From the NCBI GenBank assembly GCA_905193155.1, contig CAJJNQ010000013.1, positions 1-57,937 of the forward strand: 57,937 nucleotides of DNA, written 5' to 3'. Made by a program: the position numbers and the translations under genes. The notes beneath the pieces were generated by a model. That model had not been told where the DNA came from. It worked only from the letters and a program-made list of their open reading frames with translations, and did no database searches. This DNA comes from an uncultured Christensenella sp. Its GTDB lineage: Bacteria > Bacillota > Clostridia > Christensenellales > UBA1750. Shown one piece after another: positions 16,151 to 25,600 of the stretch (position 1 is its first letter; every line of letters starts with the position of its first letter).

Positions 16151-17097
16151 CGAATAATCCCTTCCAGCGCGCGGACAATCTTCTCCCGCGCTTCTTCCAT
16201 GGTAGCCTTTTCAAAGCTGCACCCGGCCGCCAGCACATGTCCGCCGCCGCCGAATTCCGCCGCGACCTTCGCCACGTCCAGCGGCTCTTTGGCGCGCAGC
16301 GAGCACTTGACGAGTCCTTCGCGCTCGTTCAGCAACACCGCCGCCTGCACGCCCTTGATCTCCAGTCCGAAGTTGACGATACCTTCGCTGTCCTCCGGCA
16401 GAAGCGACAGCTCTTCTTTGTCCTGAAGCGTCACACTCATCACGGCGATGCGGCCGTCCGCCCGCAGATCCATCCCGTTCAGAATCCTGCCCATGGCGCG
16501 GATATGCCCTTCGGTGCTGGTGCGGTAAAGTGATTCGGTGATGACGCTCATCTTCGCACCGCACTCAACACACCGCGCAGCCGCACGCAGCGTATCGCCC
16601 GTGACGGACGCAAAGCTGAAGTTGCCGGTATCGGTGGAAATCCCGGCGCACAGGCACAAGGCCGCCTCCTGCGGGATCTCCCAGCCGTATTCATCAAAAA
16701 GCTTCGTCAGAATCTCTGCCGTGGCCGCTGCATCCGGGCGCACAACGTGCACCGGCGCAAAGGGCTCAGTGGTTTTATGATGATCGATCATTGCGCGGGC
16801 GCGGGCGTTATCAAACACCCTGGCCGCCTCGCCCATCCGCGCGCGGTCGGACACGTCGATGCTGACGCACAGGTCATAGACTTCCTCATCAGGCAGGCGC
16901 ACGTCGCCCAGCCCGCCGACAAAGAGATAGCGCTCCGGCACGGGGTCCTGATCGTAGATCGTGACGCGCTTGCCCATCTTCTCCAGCACAAAGCGCAGTC
17001 CCGCCGCAGAGCCCAGCGTATCCATATCCGGCGAAATGTGGCAGACCAGCGCAATGTTCTGCGCGCCTTCCAGCGCACGCTTCATTTCGTCAACCAT
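16147..17097 (-). CDS. nrnA: DHH-family nanoRNase / pAp phosphatase (NrnA-like)
   Basis: 316-aa DHH/DHHA1 phosphoesterase. NrnA degrades short oligoribonucleotides and dephosphorylates 3'-phosphoadenosine 5'-phosphate. Metal-binding motifs include CHISPDMDTLGSA, CVSIDVSD and the DHH motif in MIDHHKTT; the DHHA1 domain ends with FGGGGHVLAAG. ATG 17097 overlaps the rbfA stop by 8 bp and is preceded by AGGAAG. The position between rbfA and truB is typical of Clostridia. Confidence 0.93.
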   Translation of the reverse strand: MVDEMKRALEGAQNIALVCHISPDMDTLGSAAGLRFVLEKMGKRVTIYDQDPVPERYLFVGGLGDVRLPDEEVYDLCVSIDVSDRARMGEAARVFDNARARAMIDHHKTTEPFAPVHVVRPDAAATAEILTKLFDEYGWEIPQEAALCLCAGISTDTGNFSFASVTGDTLRAAARCVECGAKMSVITESLYRTSTEGHIRAMGRILNGMDLRADGRIAVMSVTLQDKEELSLLPEDSEGIVNFGLEIKGVQAAVLLNEREGLVKCSLRAKEPLDVAKVAAEFGGGGHVLAAGCSFEKATMEEAREKIVRALEGIIR

Positions 17098-17473
17098 CGT
17101 TCTTTTCTTCCTGTTCCTCATCCTTGTGGGAAATATCGCGCAAAAGCGAGGCAATATGCACGCTGTAAGCGATGGAATCATCCGCGACAAACTGCAATTC
17201 GGGAATGCTGCGCATGATGATCTCCTGCCCCAGCGCATGGCGGATGAAGCCCGTAGCGCTCTTGAGCGCCTTGAGCATCTCTTTGACCTGCTTTTCGTCC
17301 GCCGTCATAGCGCTGATGGAAACCTTGGCGTGCTTGAGATCGCGCGCCAGCTCCACATTGGTGATGGAAAATACCTCCGGGATGCGGGGGTCCTTGACCT
17401 GATTGCGGATGACGCTGTCCAGCCCGCGCTTGAGTTCCTCCGCCTGACGGTCTACTCTATCATATCCTGGCAT
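17090..17473 (-). CDS. rbfA: Ribosome-binding factor A
   Basis: 127-aa 30S assembly factor with a type II KH-like fold. It opens YDRVDRQAEELKRGLDSVI and contains the family segments RIPEVFSITNVELARDLKHA and ATGFIRHALGQEI; SIPELQFVADDSI is near the C-terminus. The tail is acidic. TAAGGAG lies upstream of the ATG. It follows infB after a hairpin-bearing spacer. Confidence 0.95.
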   Translation of the reverse strand: MPGYDRVDRQAEELKRGLDSVIRNQVKDPRIPEVFSITNVELARDLKHAKVSISAMTADEKQVKEMLKALKSATGFIRHALGQEIIMRSIPELQFVADDSIAYSVHIASLLRDISHKDEEQEEKNDG

Positions 17474-17535
17474 GATTTTTTCTCCTTAAAAACTGTTTTC
17501 CTTATATTGCCCAGACCGGGCGTTTTTCAGGACAA

Positions 17536-17572
17536 GCGGCGGCAGGCGACATAACCGATCGCCTGCCGCCGC
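17536..17572 (-). promoter_or_regulatory. Perfect 14-bp stem-loop between infB and rbfA
   Basis: GCGGCGGCAGGCGA and TCGCCTGCCGCCGC flank a 9-nt loop. No T run follows in the minus-strand RNA, so it is more likely a processing, stability or partial attenuation element than a full terminator. Confidence 0.6.
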
Positions 17573-17589
17573 AGTCAGATGAATTCTGT

Positions 17590-20358
17590 TTACTTTTCGA
17601 TTTCCTCCATGACGAAGCATTCGATGACGTCCTGCTCCTTCATGTCGTTGTAGCCCTCCAGGCCGATACCGCACTCATAGCCGGCGTTGACCTCGCGCGC
17701 ATCGTCCTTGAAGCGCTTGAGGGAGTCGAGGTTGCCCTCGAAGATGACGACGTTGTCGCGCAGCAGGCGAACCTTGCCGTTGCGGCGCATCATGCCGTCG
17801 GTCACCATGCAGCCCGCAATGGTGCCCACGCCGGAGACGCGGAAGGTCTGGCGCACTTCGGCATGACCCAGTATGACTTCCTTGAACTTCGGGGCGAGCA
17901 TGCCCTTCATGGCCGCCTTGATTTCCTCGATCGCATCGTAAATGACGCGGTAGAGACGAACGTCCACGCCCTCGCGTTCCGCCAGAGCGCGCGCCTTCGC
18001 ATCCGGACGCACGTTGAATCCGATGACGATGGCGTTGGAAGTTGCCGCCAGCGAGACGTCGCTCTCGTTGATCGCGCCTGCGCCGCCGTGGATGCAGCGG
18101 ACGCGCACCTCGTCGTTGGAAAGCTTCTCCAGCGAGGAACGGACAGCTTCGACGGAGCCTTGCACGTCGGCCTTGACGATGAGGTTCAGCTCCTTCATCT
18201 CGCCTTCCTGCATCTGGTTGAACAGATCGTCCAGCGTGGTCTTCTGCATGGCCTTGATCTGAGCGGCCTTGATCTTCTCGCGGCGCTCCTCGGCCACCTG
18301 GCGGGAGAGCTTGTCATCGTTGGAGACATAAAGGGTATCGCCCGCGGCGGGAACATCGTTAAAGCCGATGATCTCGACGGGGGTAGAGGGACCTGCATCG
18401 GTGATGCGCTGGCCCTTATCGTTGACCATCGCACGCACGCGGCCGTAAGCCGTACCGGCGACGATGGTATCGCCCACATGGATGGTGCCGTTCTGCACCA
18501 GGAGCGTCGCCACAGGGCCGCGGCCCTTGTCCAGACGCGCCTCGATGATGGTGCCGCGCGCGGGGCGGTTCGGGTTGGCCTTGAGCTCCTTCATCTCCGC
18601 GGTGAGCAGAATCATTTCCAGCAGGTTGTCAATGCCCATCTCGGTCGCGGCGGAAACCGGCACGCAGATGGTGTCGCCGCCCCAATCTTCGGGAACCAGC
18701 TCCTGCTCGGTCAGCTCCTGCTTGACGCGCTCGGGGTTGGCCGTGGGCTTATCCATCTTGTTGATGGCCACGATGATCGGCACGCCCGCCGCCTTGGAGT
18801 GGTTGATGGCCTCGATGGTCTGGGGCATGATGCCGTCGTCCGCTGCGACGACCAACACGACGATATCGGTGCACTGCGCGCCGCGCATACGCATGGCGGT
18901 GAAGGCCTCATGGCCGGGGGTGTCGAGGAAGGTGATGCGCTGGCCGTGGATCTCCGCGGTGTAAGCGCCGATGTGCTGCGTGATGCCGCCCGCTTCGCCC
19001 GCGGTGACGTGCGTTCTGCGGATGCAGTCGAGCAGCGAGGTCTTGCCGTGGTCGACGTGACCCATGATGGTGACCACCGGCGGACGGGGCTGGAGATCCT
19101 CTTCCTTGTCGGCCTCGGTCTCCTCTTCCAGCGTCTCCTCGTAGGTCTTTTCCATCTTCATTTCCAGCTCGATGCCGAATTCACTGCAAACGAGCTGTGC
19201 GGTATCGAAATCCAGCTCCTGGTTGATGGTCGCCATGATGCCCAGCAGCAGCAGCTTTTTGATGATCTCACCGGCGGGCTTGCCGATGCGCTCGGTCAGA
19301 TCCTTGACGGTGATCTTCTCGGCGGTCATGTAAGCCTTTTCGATCTTGACCGGTTCGGGACGCGGCTGGGTCTGCTGGCCCTTCTTGGGCTTCTTGCTGC
19401 GGCGCCATTCGTCGTCCAGACCGCCCGCTGCGCGGACGTTCTCCTTCATGATCTGTTTCTTGGGCTTCTGCGCCTTCTTCTCCGGGTCATGCTGGCGCTG
19501 ATAGTTGTTCTTGTTGGGATCGTAATTGCTGACGCGCTCCTTCTCCATCACGGGCGTCAGTTCCGGCGCCTTGGGACGGCCGAAGCCGCCGTTTCTCGGC
19601 GCGGGACGGCGCTGCTGCGGCGCGTCGGAATCCTTGTCCTTGGGGGGAAACGGACGGCCTCCGTCGCGCGGGGGATAGGGTCTGCGGTCGCCCTGCTGGC
19701 CGTCACGCGGCGCATAGGGACGGCGCTCGCCGTCGCGCGGGGGATAAGGCCGGCGATCACCCTGCTGACCGTCTCTGGGCGCATAAGGACGGCGCTCGCC
19801 CTGCTGCGCGCCCTGCGGAGGCACGAAGTTGGGATTCTGCCGGTTGACCAGCGCATTGGGGTCATTGGGGTTGGGAACAAAGGGCCGGGGCGTGAAAGCG
19901 CCCGGGCGCTGAGGACGGCGGTCGCCCTGCGGACGATTGCCCTGCTGGGGACGAGCCGGCTGCTGCGGGCGGGCGGCGGGCTGCGCCGCTTCCGCCTTAG
20001 GAGCCTCTGCCTTGGGGGCTTCGGCCTTGGCCGGCTCCTGCGTATTTTCCTGATTCTCCGCAGTGGGGGCTGCTTCTCTGCGGGCGCGTTCCGCCAGCAC
20101 GGCGGCGCGCAGCGCCTCATCCTGAGCCTTGGCCGCGTCGATGCGGTCCTGCTCCTCCTGAATGCGCTCCTGTTCCGCGCGGACGCGCTCGGCCTCTTCT
20201 CTGGCCTGCGCCTCCTTGGCGGAAAGCTGTTCCTCCAGCTTGCGCAGCGCGCCCAGGGTATCCTGGGTGCCCTTGCGGGTACCGGAGATTCTGTCCATCA
20301 GCTCCTTGGCGCCCGCGCCGAGCTGTCTGGCCGCATCCTGCACCTTAATTTTTGTCAT
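17590..20358 (-). CDS. infB: Translation initiation factor IF-2
   Basis: 922-aa GTPase that delivers initiator tRNA to the 30S subunit. The N-terminal ~330 residues are low-complexity: a Glu/Ala/Arg-rich helix, an Ala/Pro stretch, then a Pro/Arg/Gln region with repeated RRPY(A/P)PRDG units. The IF2N segment follows (KITVKDLTERIGKPAGEIIK). The G domain has G1 GHVDHGKTS near residue 433, then DTPGHEAFTAMR and NKMD. Domains II to IV are complete, with the IF-2 C-domain ending KEQDVIECFVMEEI. The start overlaps the preceding L7Ae-like gene by 4 bp. Confidence 0.97.
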   Translation of the reverse strand: MTKIKVQDAARQLGAGAKELMDRISGTRKGTQDTLGALRKLEEQLSAKEAQAREEAERVRAEQERIQEEQDRIDAAKAQDEALRAAVLAERARREAAPTAENQENTQEPAKAEAPKAEAPKAEAAQPAARPQQPARPQQGNRPQGDRRPQRPGAFTPRPFVPNPNDPNALVNRQNPNFVPPQGAQQGERRPYAPRDGQQGDRRPYPPRDGERRPYAPRDGQQGDRRPYPPRDGGRPFPPKDKDSDAPQQRRPAPRNGGFGRPKAPELTPVMEKERVSNYDPNKNNYQRQHDPEKKAQKPKKQIMKENVRAAGGLDDEWRRSKKPKKGQQTQPRPEPVKIEKAYMTAEKITVKDLTERIGKPAGEIIKKLLLLGIMATINQELDFDTAQLVCSEFGIELEMKMEKTYEETLEEETEADKEEDLQPRPPVVTIMGHVDHGKTSLLDCIRRTHVTAGEAGGITQHIGAYTAEIHGQRITFLDTPGHEAFTAMRMRGAQCTDIVVLVVAADDGIMPQTIEAINHSKAAGVPIIVAINKMDKPTANPERVKQELTEQELVPEDWGGDTICVPVSAATEMGIDNLLEMILLTAEMKELKANPNRPARGTIIEARLDKGRGPVATLLVQNGTIHVGDTIVAGTAYGRVRAMVNDKGQRITDAGPSTPVEIIGFNDVPAAGDTLYVSNDDKLSRQVAEERREKIKAAQIKAMQKTTLDDLFNQMQEGEMKELNLIVKADVQGSVEAVRSSLEKLSNDEVRVRCIHGGAGAINESDVSLAATSNAIVIGFNVRPDAKARALAEREGVDVRLYRVIYDAIEEIKAAMKGMLAPKFKEVILGHAEVRQTFRVSGVGTIAGCMVTDGMMRRNGKVRLLRDNVVIFEGNLDSLKRFKDDAREVNAGYECGIGLEGYNDMKEQDVIECFVMEEIEK

Positions 20359-20681
20359 TCTACTTCTACACCCCCGTACTTGGATTCATCGTTGATCTTG
20401 TTTATGGCAGCGGAAAAGCCCGCGTCGCACAGGGCGAGCATGGTTCTTCCCGGCTTGCCGATGGCTGCGCCCACGTCCTCCACGTATAGCAGCGGGAGTG
20501 CATACGCTGTCGCAAGCTTGTTCATGGTATCTTTGGTGTTGGCAGAGGCTCCTTCTTCCGCCAGGAGCATCACGGCCTGCCCTTTCTGAATCGCGGCGCG
20601 AACCGCGGTTTCGCCCGAGACGATCTTCCCTGCCTTCTGCGCCAGGGAGATCATGCCGCGCAGTTTATTCGCCACGCGCAT
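20355..20681 (-). CDS. rplGA: L7Ae/L30e-family RNA-binding protein (YlxQ/RplGA)
   Basis: 108-aa K-turn-binding protein of the L7Ae family, found in the nusA-infB operon of Firmicutes. The family pattern is visible in ISLAQKAGKIVSGETAVRAA and LLAEEGASANTKDTM, followed by LPLLYVED and the IGKPGRTMLAL motif. It overlaps ylxR upstream by 17 bp and infB downstream by 4 bp. Its exact ribosomal or RNase P-related role is not settled. Confidence 0.9.
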   Translation of the reverse strand: MRVANKLRGMISLAQKAGKIVSGETAVRAAIQKGQAVMLLAEEGASANTKDTMNKLATAYALPLLYVEDVGAAIGKPGRTMLALCDAGFSAAINKINDESKYGGVEVE

Positions 20682-20937
20682 CCAACTCCTTTGCCAGCTG
20701 ATCGTAGACAGCGGGTTCGATGGACGCTTCCAGCGCGCGTTCGAGCGTTTTGGCCTTGCGCGCCTTTTCCAGGCACTGGCTGGAGGGGCAGACGTAAGCG
20801 CCCCGCCCGGAGGCCTTTCCGGTGCGGTCGAGCATGACGCTTCCCTCCGGCGGGCGCACCACGCGGATCAGCTCTTTCTTGGGCTTCATCTCGCGGCAGC
20901 CCACGCACATGCGCATCGGGATTTTCTTCGGCTTCAA
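20665..20937 (-). CDS. ylxR: YlxR family (DUF448) nucleic-acid-binding protein
   Basis: 90-aa protein of the YlxR family. The N-terminus KIPMRMCVGCREMKPKKELI and the GRGAYVCPSSQCLEKA motif are diagnostic. It uses a TTG start at 20937; starting there keeps the conserved basic KPKKIPMR segment, and GGGGG lies about eleven bases upstream. YlxR is reported to affect transcription and RNase P in Firmicutes. It lies between nusA (6-bp gap) and the L7Ae-like gene. Confidence 0.92.
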   Translation of the reverse strand: MKPKKIPMRMCVGCREMKPKKELIRVVRPPEGSVMLDRTGKASGRGAYVCPSSQCLEKARKAKTLERALEASIEPAVYDQLAKELDARGE

Positions 20938-20943
20938 TCCGCT

Positions 20944-21990
20944 TTACACCCCCATGCTCTCTTCCATCTGGGACTGGGACTTGATGTCGATCTTCCAGCC
21001 GGTGAGCTTGGCGGCCAGGCGGGCGTTCTGCCCTTCCTTGCCGATGGCCAGCGACAGCTGGTTATCCAGCACCACGACCTTGGCGGCCTTTTCGTGTTCG
21101 TTGACGAACACACCCACAACCTTGGCGGGAGAAAGCGCCTGCGCGATGTATTCGGCGGGGTCGGAAGACCATTTGATGATATCGACCTTTTCACCGCGCA
21201 GCTCGTTGACGATGGTTTCAACGCGGGTTCCGCGCTGGCCGACGCATGCACCGACCGGATCGACCGCGTTATCGGTGGAATAAACCGCCATCTTGGTGCG
21301 GTATCCCGCCTCGCGCGCGATGGACTTGATCTGCACAACGCCGGTCTGGATCTCGGGCACTTCCATCTCAAAGAGGCGCTTGACCAGCCCTGCGTTGGTG
21401 CGGGAAACCATGACCTGCGGACCCTTCTGAGCGCGGTTGACCTCCATGACGTAGACCTTGATGCGATCGCCGACATGGAATTCCTCATCCGGCATCTGCT
21501 GAGAAGGCTCCAACACGCCCTCGGTGCGATTGAGATCGACGTAAACGGTTTTGCCCTCGATGCGCAGCACGATGGCCGTCAGGATCTCGGCTTCCTTCTC
21601 GATATATTCGTCGTAGATCACGCCGCGCTCTGCCTCGCGGATGCGCTGGACGATCACCTGTTTGGCCGCCTGCGCCGCGATACGCCCGAAGTTACGGGGC
21701 GTGACCTCCACTTCCACGATATCGCCCAGCTGGTACTTGTTGCCCACCGCCGGGTTGTCCACAGAGATTTCCAGCTGCGGATTTTCAACCTGATCCACAA
21801 CCTTCTTCTGCGCGTAAACCGCAACCTCGCCGGTGATGGCGTCCAGCGTCACGCGTGCATTGGAGGCGGAGTCAAAGTTCTTTTTGTAGGCGGACATCAG
21901 CGCCTGTTCGATGGCTTCGAGCAAAACCTCCTTTTTGATTCTGCGGGTTTTGCAAAGCTCGTTCAACGCTTCAATAAACTCAACGTTCAT
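20944..21990 (-). CDS. nusA: Transcription termination/antitermination factor NusA
   Basis: 348-aa RNA polymerase-binding factor. Domains in order: NusA N-terminal domain (FIEALNELCKTRRIKKEVLL), S1 domain (about residues 130-200), and two KH domains, with the conserved DPVGACVGQRGTRVETIVNEL and AIGKEGQNARLAAKLTGW. The C-terminal acidic repeats of proteobacterial NusA are absent, as usual in Firmicutes. It lies 4 bp after rimP, the standard rimP-nusA pair. Confidence 0.97.
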   Translation of the reverse strand: MNVEFIEALNELCKTRRIKKEVLLEAIEQALMSAYKKNFDSASNARVTLDAITGEVAVYAQKKVVDQVENPQLEISVDNPAVGNKYQLGDIVEVEVTPRNFGRIAAQAAKQVIVQRIREAERGVIYDEYIEKEAEILTAIVLRIEGKTVYVDLNRTEGVLEPSQQMPDEEFHVGDRIKVYVMEVNRAQKGPQVMVSRTNAGLVKRLFEMEVPEIQTGVVQIKSIAREAGYRTKMAVYSTDNAVDPVGACVGQRGTRVETIVNELRGEKVDIIKWSSDPAEYIAQALSPAKVVGVFVNEHEKAAKVVVLDNQLSLAIGKEGQNARLAAKLTGWKIDIKSQSQMEESMGV

Positions 21991-21994
21991 GCCT

Positions 21995-22465
21995 TTACTC
22001 CTCCTCTATGTCCTCATATTCGATCACGGGCTTGACCAGCGCGCAGTCCCTGCGGGCAAAGCGCTGCTGATTTCCCTCGTCGTTCTCGATCACGACTTCG
22101 CCGTCGATCAGCCCGACAAGTTTCCCCTCAAAGATTTTCTGTCCGTTCTGCGCGCGGTAGAGATGAACTTCCACCACCTCGCCCTGCGCTTTTTCAAAAT
22201 CGCGGTCGCGCTTGAGCGGCCGGTCCACGCCGGGGGAGGAAATTTCGAGATAATCGTAATCCAGATCCTCGATCTCCTTCATGATGGCGTGGTGGAATTC
22301 GGAGCAGTCGTCCAGCGACATGCCGCCTTCCTTATCCACAAAAATGCGCAAAAAAGCCGCGCCGTGCTCCTTGGTGAGCTCGACGTCGACAAACTCATAT
22401 CCCATTTTCTGCGCGAGACGCTCTGCAATCTCTCCAGCCGTGGCCGTCACGCTTTTTTTCGCCAA
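21995..22465 (-). CDS. rimP: Ribosome maturation factor RimP
   Basis: 156-aa 30S assembly factor. Family landmarks are GYEFVDVELTKEHG, LRIFVDKEGGMSLDDC and the SSPGVDRPLKRDRDF motif. The TTG at 22465 is the start: GGAGG lies seven bases upstream, and translation from any further-upstream start would read through the leader. It begins the rimP-nusA-infB-rbfA-truB-ribF transcription unit. Confidence 0.95.
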   Translation of the reverse strand: MAKKSVTATAGEIAERLAQKMGYEFVDVELTKEHGAAFLRIFVDKEGGMSLDDCSEFHHAIMKEIEDLDYDYLEISSPGVDRPLKRDRDFEKAQGEVVEVHLYRAQNGQKIFEGKLVGLIDGEVVIENDEGNQQRFARRDCALVKPVIEYEDIEEE

Positions 22466-22502
22466 AGTGTTTCCTCCGAAAATGATTCGTAAGTTCCGTT
22501 CA

Positions 22503-22547
22503 CAACAGTAGAGAGCGGGAAGATGCCTCCCACTCTCACCACTGCTG
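22503..22547 (-). promoter_or_regulatory. Long hairpin in the rimP leader
   Basis: In the minus-strand RNA CAGCAGUG pairs with the far arm, then after a 2-nt bulge GAGAGUGGGAG pairs with UUCCCGCUCUC around the 5-nt loop GCAUC, giving about 19 bp. It begins within a few nucleotides of the predicted transcription start. No T run follows. A similar hairpin ahead of rimP is familiar from other Firmicutes, but I cannot assign it to a named RNA family. Confidence 0.6.
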
Positions 22548-22559
22548 CATTCCATCCTT

Positions 22560-22588
22560 AGTATATCACTTCTTTTTCCCATGCACAA
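22560..22588 (-). promoter_or_regulatory. SigA-type promoter of the rimP-nusA-infB operon
   Basis: Minus-strand TTGTGC (22583-22588), 17 bp, TATACT (22560-22565) with the extended TGA before the -10. The leader to the TTG at 22465 is about 85 nt. Confidence 0.8.
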
Positions 22589-22680
22589 GGGAAAAACGTT
22601 AAATCCGGCTCAAAAATCGCCTTTTTGCACTTGTCCAAAGGGTATCTGAACCGTTTTGCGCATCTTTTTCGCACAAAGCT

Positions 22681-25600
22681 TTAGCCGAACAAGGATACCT
22701 GCGAGGTTTCGGGCAGTCCGCGCAGCGCGCCCGCCAGGCGCAGCTGCTCGATGGTGCCGGAGCCGGCCCCGGCGCGCTGCTTGAGATCCTCAACGGAGAT
22801 AAAGGGCTTGTTCTTCTCCACTGCCTCTTTGCAGGCGGCGTAAAGGGTTTCCGCCGCCGCGCCGCCCACGCCGGGCAGACGGTTGAAAGGCGGGCGGATC
22901 TTGCCGTCCTGAATCAGGAACTCATCCGCGCAGGACTTGTAAAGATCCACCGGCAGGAAGTCGATCCCCCTGGCGCGCATTTCGTAGACCAGCTCCAGCA
23001 GCGTATAGGTATCGTCGTCCTTGGCGGTGCGCTCGAATTTGTTCAGCTTGTCGATGCGATTCATCTCCGCATCCAGCTCTTCCGGGCTGCCCAGCATCAG
23101 GATCGCGTCGAAGTTATCCGCGCGCACGGTATAGAACGTCGCGTAATATTCCAGCGGGCGGTAGACCTTGAACCACGCCACGCGCAGCGCCATCATGACG
23201 TAGGCGGCGGCGTGCCCCTTGGGAAACATGTACTTGATCTTTTTGCACGAGTCAATGTAGTGCTCCGGCACGTTCTTCTCGCGCATGGCGGCCTCCATCT
23301 CCGGCGTCAGGCCGCGGCCCTTGCGCACGGCCTCCATGGTGGTGAACGCCATCTTGGGCGCGACGCCCATGGAGATCAGGTAGTTCATGATGTCGTCGCG
23401 GGTACAGAAGCAGTCGTTCAGCTTGCAGATGCCCTGCAAAATCATGTCCTGTGCGTTGTTGAGCCAGACGTCCGTGCCGTGGGAAAGGCCGGAGATGCGG
23501 ATCAGCTCCGCCATGGATGCGGGTTTTGTATCCTCCAGCATCTGACGGACGAACTTGGTGCCGAATTCCGGAATCCCGAGTGTGCCCTTGGTGATGCCGC
23601 GGATCTGGTTGGGCGCAAGGTCGAGCGGCTCGGGCGAGGAAAACAGCCCCAGTACCTTTGGGTCATTGAGGGGCAGTTCGGTCGCCTTGATGCCGGTCAG
23701 GCGCTCGAGCATGTTGATCATGGTCGGGTCATCGTGACCGAGCACGTCGAGCTTGACGAGGATATCGTGCAGAGAGCCGAAGTCAAAGTGCGTCGTGATG
23801 ATGTCGGATTCCTTGTCGTCCGCGGGGTGTTGGATGGGCGAAAACTGATAGATCGTGTATTCCGCCGGCACGATGACCATGCCCGCAGGGTGCTGGCCGG
23901 TGGTGCGCTTGACGCCCACGCAGCCCGCCACCAGGCGGTCCATCTCCACAGAGGTCGCCCGGCGGCCCTTTTCCTCGCACCACTTTTTGACGTAGCCGTA
24001 GGCGGTCTTGTCCGCCAGGGTGCCGATGGTACCTGCCTTGAACACTTGCCCGCGGCCGAAGAGCTCCTTGACGTATTCGTGCGCGCGGTGCTGATAGATG
24101 CCGGAGAAGTTCAGGTCAATATCGGGGACCTTGTCACCGTTAAAACCGAGGAAGACCTCGAAGGGGATATCGTAGCCGTTGTGCTTCAGGTCCGCGCCGC
24201 AGCGGGGGCACTTGCGCTCCGGCAGGTCGATGCCGCAGGGATATTTGTGCACATCCACGTCAAAGTCCGAAAACTGGCAGTTGGGGCAGACGTAATGCGG
24301 CGGCAGCGGGTTGACCTCGGTGATGTTGCACATGGTCGCGGCAAACGACGAGCCGACCGATCCGCGCGAGCCGACGAGGAAGCCGTCCTCATTGGACTTT
24401 TTGACGAGCAGATGCGCCGAATAATACAGCGTGCCGAAGCCGTGGCCGAGGATGGACTTGAGTTCCCTTTCCAGCCGCGCCGAGACGATTTCGGGCAGCG
24501 GATCGCCGTAAATCTTTTTGGCGTTAGCCCATGCCATGGTTTCGATCTCCTGCTCCGCATTGGGCAGCTGGGGCTGGAAGGTTTCCTCATCGCGCGGGTG
24601 TTTGGGGAACATCTTGATCTCCCCCACCATGTCCGCAATCTTGCGGGGATTGTCGATCACGACCTCCCGTGCGCGATCGCCCAGGTAGGCAAACTCGTCC
24701 AGCATCTCCCGCGTGGTGCGGAAATAAAGCGGCGGCTGCTGATCCGCGTCGTCAAAGCCCATGCCCGTCATCAGGATTTCGCGGAACACCGCGTCCTCCG
24801 GATCCATAAAGTGCACATCACAGGTCGCGCAGACCGGCTTGCCCAGCTTGTCGCCCAGGCGCAGCACGCGCTTGTTCAGATCCTGCAGGCCCTTTTCGTC
24901 TTTGATGATGCCGTTGCGCACCATGAAGGCGTTGTTGCCGGTGGGCTGAATTTCCAGATAATCGTAAAACGAGGCGATTTCCTCGATTTCGCGTTCACTC
25001 TTGCCCTCGACCATGGCACGGATCAATTCGCCCGCCTCACATGCGGAACCGATGATCAATCCCTCGCGATACTTGACCAGCTCGCTCTTCAGAATGTGGG
25101 GGCGGCGGTCAAAATGCTTCAGGTGCGCATCAGAGATCAGGCGGTAGAGGTGCTCCAGCCCGATGCGCTCCTTGGCCAGCAGCACGATGTGGTAAGAAGT
25201 GCCGGACGCAGCCACCTTCTCGCCCAGTTTTTCATTGAGGTCGCGCAGGGTGCGCACGCCGTAGTTGTTCTTCGCGCGCTCCAGCAGGCGGATGAGCATA
25301 TGCGCCGTGGCGCGGGTATCATAGAGCGCGCGATGGTGCGTATCGAGCTTGACGTCGAGCTTTTTGCACACCTGATCGAGCTTGTGGCGCTTGATCTCCG
25401 GCACAACGGCGCGCGCCAGCGGCAGGGTGTCCAGCACGGTATCGGGCAGCTCCACGCCTGCCTTGGCCGCATCCAGGCGCAGAAAGCCAATGTCGAATGT
25501 GGCGTTGTGTGCGCAGACGACATACCCCTTGCAGAACTCCGCCAGCTGCGGCATTACCTCGCCGATCTTCGGCGCGCCCTGCACCATGTCGTCGGTGATG

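Noticed and set aside
17863..20589. A very long plus-strand ORF (over 900 codons) opposite infB
   Set aside because: It mirrors IF-2 codon by codon, its translation is Ala/Leu/Asp/His-rich without motifs, and infB is unambiguous. It is an antisense shadow of GC-rich coding sequence.
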